From Trichosporon coremiiforme (lineage: Eukaryota > Basidiomycota > Tremellomycetes > Trichosporonales > Trichosporonaceae): a stretch of 64,000 nucleotides of DNA. The position numbers and the translations under genes were made by a program. Numbering within the stretch: position 1 is the first letter of the stretch; every line of letters starts with the position of its first letter. The stretch covers positions 497,362-561,361 of the forward strand of contig BCJJ01000023.1 in assembly GCA_039545355.1 (NCBI GenBank), in the 5' to 3' direction. Positions 1 to 10,004 of the stretch are shown here, piece by piece. Under the pieces are notes generated by a model. It made no database searches. It was not told the DNA's origin and saw nothing but the letters and a program-made list of their open reading frames with translations.

Positions 1-596
1 CGGCGGTGAAGGCGGTGAACGGGGACGCGCAGCCGGCCGGCACTGCCGCTGACGAGGAGGAGGACGGACCTCTGCCCGAAGCCAAGCCCCTCCAGCCGAC
101 GGAGAGTTGGCTCACAATCGACGCCTCGCACCACCACCCCCGCGGGTCCAAGTCGTTCAGCAACACGTGGGAATCCGGCCAGGCCGCGCTGTACATGTAC
201 GCGGGGCTGATGCCCTATGTGGCGAGGGATCTGAACCAGTGGCCCGTGATCCGTCTAGGCAGCGGGGTCATGGACGTTGTCGTGCAGCGTGTCGTCGCCC
301 GAAGCACCTTGATCAACGGAATCAGCGGTGCCGAAGTCGGGAAACCGTTCTACCAACCCTCCCAACTCTACCTCAAGGTCAGGGGGTACACGTGCAAGAA
401 TCTAGATCGGAAGCACCAGCCCCAGTTCACGATTGACGGCGAGGCCTTTGACTGGGACGAGTTCCACGTCGAGGTCCTCCCGAGGGCAGGCACGGTCGCA
501 TCCCTCGACGGCCGTTTGTACGTGAGCGACTTTTTCAAGTCCCCGGCACCGGCACCCAAGTCCAAATCCAAGGCGCACAGCGTCAACGGGTCATGA
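1..596 (+). CDS. Sphingosine/long-chain-base kinase-like lipid kinase, C-terminal part (cut by window edge)
   Basis: The frame is open from the left edge to a TGA at 594-596, about 197 codons, so this is the 3' end of a longer gene. The visible part matches the C-terminal lobe of sphingosine kinases. It has YAGLMPYVARDLNQWPV, like the family's segment before the DG(x)DL strand, then a VMDVVV strand, and near the end FTIDGEAFDWDEFHVEV, the family's IDGE motif followed by a hydrophobic strand and a VHP-like end. In this family the enzyme phosphorylates sphingoid bases with ATP at ER/Golgi membranes. The catalytic N-terminal lobe with the GGDG loop lies outside the window and cannot be checked. 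A DAG or ceramide kinase relative is possible. The tail is Lys/Ser/Pro-rich. The gene converges on the transporter at 1063-3042. Confidence 0.75.
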   Translation, partial: AVKAVNGDAQPAGTAADEEEDGPLPEAKPLQPTESWLTIDASHHHPRGSKSFSNTWESGQAALYMYAGLMPYVARDLNQWPVIRLGSGVMDVVVQRVVARSTLINGISGAEVGKPFYQPSQLYLKVRGYTCKNLDRKHQPQFTIDGEAFDWDEFHVEVLPRAGTVASLDGRLYVSDFFKSPAPAPKSKSKAHSVNGS

Positions 597-1062
597 CACG
601 TGAGGCCTGGAGAGCCCTACGAAACAGATGGAGGAAACGGAGGAAGAGAGAGAAAGGGCTCCTTGAGACCGGGCCTCATTCCGAAACCGTATACCTGGCG
701 CAGCGAAAACCTCGTCGAGTACGCCCGCCCCCTCGCCATCATGCTCACGAGCGCATTTGCGACTTTCATCATGCTGTATTTTTAGTCGATCAGGCTGTTT
801 ATGTGCGTCGAGGCTGGGGGTAGGGACAGGGCCGTCTGTCTGCGTCACAGTAGCAGGCCGACTACCGACTACCCTGCCGGCTGGCCGAGACGGTTGTTTA
901 TCTTCTCATGTTCAGAGACAATGAATGTTTATCTTGGAGTTGACCTTGGAGAATGTGGAGGGTATTCATGCAAGAGGGTAGTCTAAGTGGCAAGATAGAA
1001 ATACAGTGAAGCCGAACTGAAGTTTTCAGGCTTTTTGAATGCGATCAGGCGGACTAAGAGGA
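597..1062. other. Convergent intergenic region
   Basis: This lies between two 3' ends, the kinase-like gene on + and the transporter on -. Short open frames exist but have no recognisable domain. I see no tRNA-like arm pattern and no repeat. Confidence 0.6.
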
Positions 1063-3042
1063 CTAAGAGCACACCTTATGGGACACCTCGCCCTTGAACG
1101 TCTTGACGACTGTGAGGCCGGTCGACAGCAACAGCACAATAGTCCCAAACGTCGCGCACAGCACGGCGGGGAGTTTCTGGCGCGACGTCCAGCTGCCGTT
1201 CGTCAGGGAGTAGTAGGCGATGGCGGGGAACTGCTGTCAGCTTGCTTCACACTCAACACACGTGAGCAACGAGAGCACGATGCAACTCACGATGAAAGCG
1301 AGGGCCGTGGCACTAAGTCCGCCGGCAATCTCAAGCACGACGCCGAGGTCGCACGTCATGAGACTGATGAGCATGGCGCCGAACACAATCCCGCTCGTCA
1401 CGGCGACATGACGCGTTTGGCTGAACGGACGGCCCTTGTAAAACGTGTCCTCGATGACTTCGCGGCAGACGTAGTTTTCCAACGGAATCGTGGTGCTCAT
1501 GTTGGCACCGAAACAGAAACGCGCAATGTTGATGACCCAGTCGTCGGCTGCGAAATTGTTCAGAATGTTGCCTTCCGTCTTATCCGTGAACACGAGGTAG
1601 CCGGTAATGCTCAGGAGCAGGCAGCAGATCAGAGACATGGATGTCGATGCGTGCGTCACTTGGTTGAAACGGTCCAATGTCGGCACGTCGATCGACTGGT
1701 AGATGAACATTGTGTTGTGGTGGCAGACGAACTGGGGTTAGCTTTGGACCAAGGCCGAATCTCAGTTGAGAGAAACAAGGGAGGGAGAGAACTCACTGCA
1801 AAGGAGATGACACCGATGGCTTCAAAGACGCCAGGGCGCACGACGGAGAAGGCATGCGTCGGGTCACCGCGCAGGGAGCGGTCGACGCCGACACTCCGGA
1901 ACACCACGGAGAACACGATCACGCCCATGCTGATCAGGGCGAAGGAGCTGCTCTTGGACAGCTTCACGATGTCCCTATGCAGAGACAGCGGGAATGCGAC
2001 CGCCACGGTGCACAGGACAATGATAAAGTTGCGGTTCACGAGCCAGGAGAGCCAGGTGCTGTCGGCGAGAAAGGGGAACACGAAACGCAAGACTGCCGGA
2101 ATCGTGTCCCCGATGATAACGTTGAAGGCGCACATGCCTCCGAACGCGAAGGCGAACTGGAAGAACGACACCGCGTTCGCACCCCAACGACCGAAGCAGT
2201 GGTACATCATCTGGGGTTAGCTCAAGGTCTGAGAGACGTAGCTGGAATATGGCTCACGTCAATGTACGAGTCCCGCCCGCTCAATTTCGCGTTCACGACG
2301 ACCAAGCGAATCGTCCAGTCCGTCACCGCCGCCAGCACTACCAGCAGCGTGATGCCTGTCACGAAGCCAGCCTGCTTGATCGCGTACGGCAGACCGATGA
2401 TGCCCGCGCCGAGGATCGAGTTGGCCATCTGCTTGTCAGCTGCATCCATCTCCAAGGACAGCTTACATTGGCTATTCCGTCCATGAGTGTTCCGCGGGCT
2501 GACGCCGGGCCGTCCGCGAACACGGCGTCCTCCTCTTCCCTCGTTATCCGGTCCTCGATCGAGAGCAGGGGAATGTCCGGTCCATGGTGGTCCTCGTCGT
2601 CTAGCCTGTGGTGCTCGTCGGGAGCTTTGAACACTGCTGTCAGCCGACGTGGACGGCGGGCACCGATGTTGGGTGCTGTGCAGGTACTGTGCCTGGAGTT
2701 TCGGTGCTGCGTCGGCTGGACACCTGGTATCCCGGTTTCAAACTTACGGATGTGGTCGTGGCCGTTTACGCCCGGCGTAGAGGCCGACGATCCAGCGCCA
2801 GACTCGAGGTCGACGTCCGCCGACTGCGTCGAGTGTGTCCGTGACAGGGCTATCGCGCCGAGCCGCGGACTCTCGCGCCGCGATCCGGCGCGGCTTGAAC
2901 GGCCCGACCCAGGCCTGGAAGGCTTCTTCGGATACGCGGCGGCGGGGCGGACGCCGGGGCTGATGGTGCTGAGGTGCGGGGGCAGGGGGTCGGAGGAGAG
3001 GTAGGCTGCCCCCCGTGTCGGGGGTGTGGTGTCTGACGACAT
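1063..3042 (-). CDS. AVT-type vacuolar amino-acid transporter (AAAP/SLC38 family)
   Basis: Six exons (2748-3042, 2467-2633, 2258-2428, 1797-2210, 1258-1731, 1063-1230) join in phase into about 562 aa. Residues 1-150 are a Ser/Pro/Arg-rich cytosolic tail. From residue 155 the sequence MANSILGAGIIGLPYAIKQA is the hallmark first membrane segment of the AAAP family (GxGIIGLPYA). About ten further hydrophobic segments follow, ending KTFKGEVSHKVCS. The family exchanges or exports neutral and acidic amino acids across the vacuolar membrane, and this one is closest in style to the yeast Avt5/6/7 group. The start is the ATG at 3042-3040. The donor after exon 5 is read as GTTGAG, a weak site, because it is the only one that keeps the frame into the last two membrane segments. 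Its promoter is shared with the AFI1-like gene. Confidence 0.85.
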
Positions 3043-3598
3043 GTTGGAAGGAGTGGCGGCGGTCGGAGATGGAAAGATGAGGTAGAGTCACGAGCCAAGT
3101 TCGGGTGCATCGATAACCTCGACTATCATGCTGGCATGGTCCTGATGCGCAGGCAGGGGTTGGACCCAAACGCGGGGCCTCACCTCTGCCAGGGGCACGG
3201 GATGCGTGGCGTCTGTCCACTGTATGCACTGTGTGCACTCTGTCCACTCACCCAGCCGCGTGAAGCGCCTGAGCGCGCGGGTTCATACAATTGACTGATC
3301 TCTCCCGCGCGTCCAACTTTCATTGTCCGTCGCTCTCCATCCTCCCCATCCTCCCCATCCTCTTTGATCCGTCACAACCTTACGACCTCGTCATCCATTC
3401 CGATCCTTCCACCTCTTCGTCTCTCTTTTCACGACCGACAGCTCACTCACCGTCCTTTTTTCGCCTGTTCATTCTTGTATATTACCACCTTCACCTCTTT
3501 GATAACCCCATCTCGATCACGCACCTCGACAACACGACCCCACGACGCTCTCGCCTATCATCACCACCACCGACCGACCGACCTCACGCTTGCCTGAC
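3043..3598. promoter_or_regulatory. Divergent promoter region (transporter / AFI1-like)
   Basis: This 556-bp spacer separates two ATGs facing away from each other. The side next to the AFI1-like gene (about 3310-3590) is strongly C/T-rich on the + strand, as fungal 5' leaders often are. I see no TATA box or other site that can be named with confidence. Confidence 0.5.
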
Positions 3599-6002
3599 AT
3601 GTCTCAGCCTCCCACGATAGAGACGTCGGGCGTCAAGAACGACCGCTTCGAGGCTGAGCTCAGCCGCCTCGATGCCCCGGAACCGCCCAAAGAGGACAAC
3701 GTGCACTTCTGTCTGCTCGCCGAGTTCGACATTGATGCGGGTGCGACGCTGTCCCATCAGTACCCCTACCCGACCGGGACGGATGAGCAGTGAGTGGAAA
3801 GGAGCTAAGCTTGGGGCTTGCGTTCGGGTTACGTACGACGCTAACGTGTGCAGTGCGTTGGCTGAGCTCATGCTTCCCGATGGCGCGCACATGCGAGGAG
3901 AGGACTGGACCGTGTTCTACCTGGGCCAGTCGCCGCAGATCTCTGTCGCACCGATGTTAACGCACGAGTCGGACACGGTGGACAAGGCGCGGCTGGCGAA
4001 CAAGCGGGCGAGCATGTTCCCGTCAAACGAGCGGCCACGGAGAGGGGCACCCGGCGGAGGGCTGCTGTACGTCCTGAACTGTGTGCGCATGAAGGAAGAC
4101 AAGACGGTGCGCCGTGGTGCGATGGTGAAGGCGCTCGCGATTGCGACACCACACCCGTACATCGGCATCTTCAAGCCGCTCCTCCTACTCGCCCTGGAGG
4201 AGTACTTCAAGAACCCTAGCTTTGACATTCTGGCGCGGCTATACGACTCGGCCAATAACATCTCCCTGGTCGGCATGCCCAAACTCACTCGCTCCGAGCT
4301 GATCCTACTCCGCCAAACGGACCGCAAGGACTTGCTCGAGACGCGCTTCGTCGAGGCGAAGGAGGCGGTGAACGCGTACTCAGCGATCGACGACGCCTCC
4401 ACGCACGAAGGCTCGACTGGCGACCATGAGCGGAAAGGAAGCGTCAGCAGCTCTGTCCGGCCACCGATCGGCCGCAAGGGCTCGTCAGCCTCGAGCTCGT
4501 ACCCGGGCGGCGGCAGTGATCTCCTGCCGGCGGACAAGCGCCGCGGGCTGCCGCGGGACACGCACTTTTTCGAAACGGAGGCGCGTTTCAGGCAGATCAC
4601 GGTGCCAATCCGCGTCCCGATGACCGTGTTCGACGAGGACGTCGGCGACTACACGATCATCGAGCTCGTGCAGACGTTTGGGCAGAATTTCACGACGTTC
4701 CCGGGCCCGTACTTCCCGTGGCTGCACACGAACGGCGCGCACACGCATCCGATCATGCTCATCTTCAACGCGATCCTGTGCCACAAGCGCGTCATGTTCC
4801 TCGGCCACGGCCTGCCGGCGAACCACGTCGCGCGCATGGTCCTCGCGGCCTGCGCCATGGTGACGGGCAGCGGGCAGATCCTGCGTGGCGTCACTGAAAC
4901 GGCGTTCCCCTATACGAATCTGGCGAGTCTCGAAGTTTTGGAGCAGTTTGACGGGTTCGTCGCGGGCACATGCAACCCGCGGTTTGAGGAGCTGCCGCAG
5001 ACGTGGGACGTCCTGTGCAACCTCGAGACGGGCAAGGTGACTGTGTCGAAGGAGCTGCGCGGCCTGGGCGGGGACGACAGCATCCCGTCTACGCTATCGC
5101 GGGGCGAGACGCAGGATGTCATGAACAGCAAGCAGCTGCAGAGCCTGACGAAGGACTGCATCGACAACCAGTTCATGGAGGAGATCATGTCGGCGACGAC
5201 GCAGCACTACGGCGAGGGGCACATCCGCACGCGCTTCACCGACTACATCTCGCGCTTCGTCCGTCTCGCCGCGTACCAAGAGTACGTGATTTTCGGAAGC
5301 ACCAACATTGGCTGGATCTATCAGCCGTTCCGGGAGGGCCAGCTGGGGAGCGGCATCGTCTATATCGACGACGCACTGCGGCAGCGCGAGCTGAAGGAGA
5401 ACCACTACCGGATCGACGCGTGGCGGCGGACGAAATCGTACCGTCTCGCGCAGAAGGACTGGGTGCGCGAGGAACAGACGGCGGCGATCAGGGGCTTTGA
5501 CGCTCTGCACAATGTGAAGCGTTTGCGCATGACGCGCACAATGACGTCTCAGGAGGCCAGCCTCATCTTCTCCACCTTCGTTCGGAGCATCAGGACATAC
5601 GACCAGGTCGTCGAGCTCCTAACCTATCTGCCAATGCACTTCGGCGGTCTGATCCCGATCGCGAACGGGCTCTTCCACCCTATCAGCAAGATTCGCGCCG
5701 ACGCGCTAGAGCTCCTCTGCATCATCCAGCAGTACCCCGTCGGCGTGCAGGCGCTCCAAGGCCTCAACTACTTCCACCGCAAGACCTTCATCGAGCTCCT
5801 CGAGCGGCGCGAGGCGCAGCGCGTCCTGAACTTTCGCTTGACGGAGGAGCGCAAGGTCCAGGAGGAGGTGAGGGACAATGCGGCCGTGACGGCTCCGGCA
5901 GCAAACAGGCTCGAGATCCGCACAGATGACAACGGCACTGTACGCAGGGGCGAGCTGCAGGCCGCGCTTAACAAGGCGGCGGCGGCGGCGCAGGCGGCGT
6001 AA
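3599..6002 (+). CDS. AFI1: AFI1/MesA-type DENN-related polarity protein
   Basis: Two exons, 3599-3789 and 3854-6002, give about 779 aa. The intron is confirmed by GTGAGT, CTAAC and CAG with phase kept. The N-terminal region (about 35-200) fits the Afi1 docking domain (VHFCLLAEFDIDAGATLSHQ, LYVLNCVRMKEDKTVRRGA). A Ser-rich linker (about 235-290) follows, then a SPA (stabilisation of polarity axis) segment at about 320-520 with HPIMLIFNAILCHKRVMFLG. Known members bind the Arf3 GTPase and anchor polarity at the bud tip or hyphal apex; that role is inferred by family. The C-terminus is helical and Ala-rich. An in-frame TTG lies nine bases upstream; the ATG at 3599 is the chosen start. Confidence 0.85.
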
Positions 6003-6726
6003 GCGCAGCGAGCAGCGCGGATGCCGATGGCCGTAGCGCATGGCGAGCGAACGTGGCTTCCCAGATCACCTGCCGTCCTCTCTTACGTGCGGCGAGCTTT
6101 GCAGGTGGACAGCCCGCCGTCCCCAACGACATATCCAGTCCCACGATAGAGTGAATCTGTACACTCCCACCCCCTACACAGATAGCACAGATACTACGAA
6201 CTCATACATGGTTTTTTACACATCTTCTCAACATACACAATGGTCGATAAATAGATTGTAGTCTTGGCTTTATAATGATGGCTCCTACTGTTTTTGGTTT
6301 CTTATGAATTACGCCTAGCTGATAGCTTGTTTGATGGGTTGCGATGATGGGTTGCGAGAGTGTAGATGAGGAGGATGGTCGCCTGAGAGAGAACGATTGA
6401 CAGGTGTAGCAGCTGGAGAGCCAGAGCCTCGTCCTGCCACATGCGTTCCTGACGCGTACGCGCTGGTAAATTTGGCAGGCAGAGAAAGCGTCAGTCCACT
6501 GAATCAATGGCCGTGTGCAACTCGCAGCCCATACTCGTACAAAGCATTCATAGGACGGCTATCTAGGATACACAACATCGTCAGTGACCTGTGGGTTAGA
6601 AAACGCACATAGCGACCGAGGCATGGGGGCTACTCGGCGCCGTCCTGAACGGTCCAGCAGCGCCGGAACCGCCAGATTGGGTTGGTGTATATCCAGATAC
6701 ATGCGTGCCGGTCCTAGTTGAGGTGC
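6003..6726. other. Convergent intergenic region
   Basis: This 3'-3' spacer between the AFI1-like gene and RPS13 is AT-richer than the genes around it. An open frame of about 100 codons on the minus strand (6202-6507) has no domain and no splice support. No RNA gene is recognised. Confidence 0.5.
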
Positions 6727-7296
6727 TTAGGCGACGAGGGTCGAGGCAGTGGCGGCCTCGTACTTGAAGGTAGGAGGGAGCTGCTGCTTCTTGATGTAGT
6801 AGCGGGCAAGACGGTGGATACGCGACTCAATGAGAATCATGCGGAACTTGGCGTCCTTGTCACCGCGGTTGCGCTCGAGGTGCTTGCGAACCGAGACGGC
6901 CTTCTTGACGAGGTGGTAAAGGTCCTCAGGGATGGTGGGGGCAAGGCCTGGATCGTCAGCTGGGATCTAGTCGTCTTAGCTGCAGGGAAGGCAATTTTTG
7001 CGCCAAGTCTTTCTCGACGTTTCAGGTCGCAAAAGTTCACCTTCCCTCACACTCTACTCACCGTTGCTCTTGAGGATACGGAGGATCTTGTTGCCGGTGA
7101 CGGTCTTGACCTGGGGGATACCCTGCGAGTCACGGAGGACAACACCGATCTGCGAGGGCGAGAGACCGCGACGGGCGAGCTTGAAGATCTGGTCGGCGAC
7201 CTCCTCGGGGGTGGTCTTGAGCCACGAGGGAGGAGCGCGCGAGTAGGGGAGCGCGGAGGCAGAGATGCCCTTGCCCTTCGAGTACATGCGGCCCAT
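6727..7296 (-). CDS. RPS13: 40S ribosomal protein S13 (uS15)
   Basis: Two exons (7062-7296 and 6727-6947) make exactly 151 aa, the usual length of eukaryotic S13. The N-terminus [20 protein letters not shown], the [20 protein letters not shown] segment and the C-terminal [20 protein letters not shown] are diagnostic. The protein binds 18S rRNA in the body of the small subunit. The 114-nt intron has donor GTGAGT, branch CTGAC and acceptor CAG, and splits a Gly codon. It lies head-to-head with RPS6, so the two small-subunit genes probably share control elements. Confidence 0.97.
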
Positions 7297-7432
7297 TTTT
7301 GCTGGTCTTTTGGGGGTTTTGGTGGAGAAGAGTTGAAGGATGGAAGAGAAGAACAACACCAAGTCCAACGTAAAGACCTACCAGTGGTGCGCGTCACAGA
7401 GGAGCGAGGAAGGCACGACTACACTAGTGGGT

Positions 7433-7438
7433 CACGTG
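7433..7438. promoter_or_regulatory. CACGTG E-box-like hexamer
   Basis: Perfect palindrome CACGTG in the RPS13/RPS6 spacer. Cbf1/bHLH-type factors bind such sites in fungi; binding here is not shown. Confidence 0.45.
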
Positions 7439-7538
7439 CATTTGGCCGACTGCCAGCGACTTATCACCGAAAATACCGAACGTGGCACTAAGACGTCAGC
7501 ATCGATAGGACACAGTGAGACGGTTGGACTATTTGAAT

Positions 7539-7544
7539 CACGTG
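7539..7544. promoter_or_regulatory. CACGTG E-box-like hexamer
   Basis: Second perfect CACGTG in the same spacer, within the 10-bp palindrome ATCACGTGAT. Confidence 0.45.
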
Positions 7545-7699
7545 ATACGGCAAATTTCGCGGCGTTATAGAACCAAATTGTGGCGGGAATCCGGCCCTCC
7601 CCTACGGGCTACGGATTGAGCGCTGCCAGACCTCGTAACATCTAACCATCAAAACTCGACAGCGACCGACGTAGGAGATCGCCCGAGCACTCTAACACC

Positions 7700-8840
7700 A
7701 TGGTGGGTATCTCGAGACGACAGCGACGACGCCTGCGACCCGCGATAACGGAACACACACATCGAAGTACGGCTGGAAGGACGAGTAAATGGAGGCCGAG
7801 GACGGAGGGTAGAATTTTGAAGAAAGAGCGTCGACCGCGACAGGTATCGGCCAGCGCTCTGTCGAAGCGTTGTGCAACGCTCTGGAGGTGTTGAAGAGAG
7901 TCCAGACGAACGCTGGAGCGTGTCGCGTGCAAGACATGACGACAGCAGGTCAAACTGGAGCTTGTCCCAGACTTGCGACCGGCTTAGCCTGTTGTCTCCA
8001 GCTCCTGTGTGTGCAGTGAGGATCGTCTCGATCAACTCGACATCTGTGTGTTCCGCCGGCATTTCGCGAGGGAAGGGATCGTTGTGATGTCGTCTGAGCA
8101 ATGAAGTTTGGGTTCGTATGCTGACTCTGTCATAGAAGCTTAACGTCGCCAACCCGGCCACTGGTGCCCAGAAGTCTTTCGAGATTGAGGATGAGCGCAA
8201 GGCTCGTATCTTCTACGACCTCCGCATGTCCCAGGAGGTCGCCGCCGACAACCTCGGCGACGAGTGGAAGGGCTACGTCCTCCGCATCACCGGCGGAAAC
8301 GACAAGCAGGGTTTCCCCATGAAGCAGGGTGTCCTCCTTAACCACCGTACCCGCCTCCTCCTCTCGGACGGCCACTCGTGCTACCGCCCCCGCCGCACCG
8401 GTGAGCGCAAGCGCAAGTCGGTTCGTGGCTGCATCGTCGGCTCCGACATCCAGGCCCTTTCGGTTGTTGTCGTCAAGCAGGGCGAGAACGACATCCCTGG
8501 CCTCACCGACGTCGTTGTCCCCAAGCGTCTCGGCCCCAAGCGTGCTACCCGCATCCGCCGCTTCTTCAACCTCTCCAAGGAGGACGACGTCCGCCAGTAC
8601 GTTGTTCGCCGTGAGGTTACCACCAAGGCCGGCAAGACCTACACCAAGGCCCCCAAGATCCAGCGCCTTGTCACCCCCCAGCGCCTCCAGCGCAAGCGTC
8701 ACCTCCGCTCGCTCAAGAAGCGCCGCGCCGAGGCCCAGAAGGAGGTCAAGGCCGAGTACGACCAGGCCCTCGCCAAGTTCCACGCCGAGAAGTCTGCCTC
8801 CAAGGCTGCCCACAAGGCCGCCCACTCTACCAAGGCCTAA
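7700..8840 (+). CDS. RPS6: 40S ribosomal protein S6 (eS6)
   Basis: Exon 1 is only the ATG (7700-7702). A 433-nt intron (GTGGGT to ATAG, branch GCTGAC at 8120-8125) leads to exon 2 at 8136-8840, giving 235 aa. The protein opens [17 protein letters not shown] and carries the family core [35 protein letters not shown] and [12 protein letters not shown]. It is a small-subunit protein and in other eukaryotes the target of S6 kinase. The C-terminus here ends in an Ala/Lys/His-rich run ([12 protein letters not shown]) with no RRxSS cluster. The intron is long for this window, so it could host a snoRNA, but I could not assign C/D or H/ACA boxes with confidence. Confidence 0.96.
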
Positions 8841-10004
8841 TTTCGTGTTGGTCATGGCAGGGTTTCGGTAGGGTTGTTGTGCTCAGGTATCTTCCACCCA
8901 TGTATAGCATGCGATTTAAGGCTCGAAAACAACGTCGTACGACTGATGCAGCGGGCAGCTTATATACGACCTGCGTAATTGACTTGTACTGATCCTACGC
9001 CTGTAAACACAGCTGCATTCTGCGGGCGAAGCATTGATCCACGCGCCGCGCCGATCGAACGGCCAGCGATTCTGTGCCTCCGCGATCGCCTGACGGTCCA
9101 AAGTTTGGGCGGAGGTAAATTTGAATCACAGTCCAGGGACCGAAGAACGGAGTCCACGTGACAGTCCGCGCCTCGCATCGTGCCGTTATCGCCAGATCTA
9201 ATCTACGCGAGCTCTGCGAGCTCTTCTGATGGCTCGGGCTGCACATTCGAGGAAAGGACGAGGAGTAGCGAATTCCGGTTTCCAGACATACAGTTACAGG
9301 ATTGCTGCTGTGCGCCAGCACTGTCCTTGCTTCCACCGTCAGTTTGTGGGGTCCAGTAACAGAGTGCATTGTGCAGCGTGCCCGTGGGCGGGGCCACATC
9401 CTCCTGGAAACTGAGCACAGATGTCCTGGGCATCACGTATCTCGCATGCCAAGGGGGTCCCAGAGCAACTCTGGAATGGGGCGAGGTCGAATGGCGAGAC
9501 TGTCAGCTGGCGATTGGCTGGTTGACAGCATCGCGCCGAGCAGCCCGGAGACGTACCCAACCTCCACCTCTGCCGGCGGTTGTGGCAAGATATGACGTCG
9601 TTGAGCCCCCCACACGCGCTTCGGACAACATTACCCCCAGATCTTATAACATGCCGCAACCCATGCATCCATCCGTCCCCCAGTTCTCTCCACATCGCAG
9701 TGCGATTCGCAAACGTTTCAGACATACGCTCAGTCCCTTCACCCTTGCGGCGAGCACACACCGCCTTGTTCAGCAACCCAGAGCATAGATGAGCTTTGGG
9801 CTATTTTGGACATTTCAGAAAAGTCTGAGTGTGCGTAGCCCCACCCTTAGAGAGCCTAGCCGCCGGGTCCTGTCCAGCCAGACGTACCGGGCGATCCTCA
9901 AACGCGGGTCACGCTATATATACACACAGGCGCGTCAACAGCCTTCCCCCTCTTCTCCCCTCCTTCCTGCATCACACCCACCTGTCCGACAGCACATACG
10001 AACG
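8841..10004. other. Intergenic region without recognised gene
   Basis: This 1.16-kb spacer lies between the RPS6 stop and the aminotransferase start. Several open frames of 60-145 codons overlap on both strands, a GC-rich background pattern, and none shows a domain. A CACGTG occurs at 9155-9160. A TATATATA-like stretch at about 9913-9922 lies roughly 90 bp before the aminotransferase ATG and may be its TATA element. Confidence 0.5.

Larger units (their letters stand above)
7297..7699. promoter_or_regulatory. Shared divergent promoter of RPS13 and RPS6
   Basis: A 403-bp spacer lies between the start codons of two small-subunit ribosomal protein genes. It holds two exact CACGTG hexamers, at 7433-7438 and 7539-7544, about 106 bp apart. 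The RPS13-proximal part is pyrimidine-rich in the RPS13 direction. Co-regulation is inference from position and gene class. Confidence 0.7.

Noticed and set aside
1039..2220. 393-codon open frame on the + strand
   Set aside because: It is the antisense shadow of the transporter exons; it lacks any domain, while the minus strand gives continuous membrane segments.
7900..8100. C/D-box snoRNA in the RPS6 intron
   Set aside because: Box-like strings are degenerate and wrongly spaced; left as an open question only.
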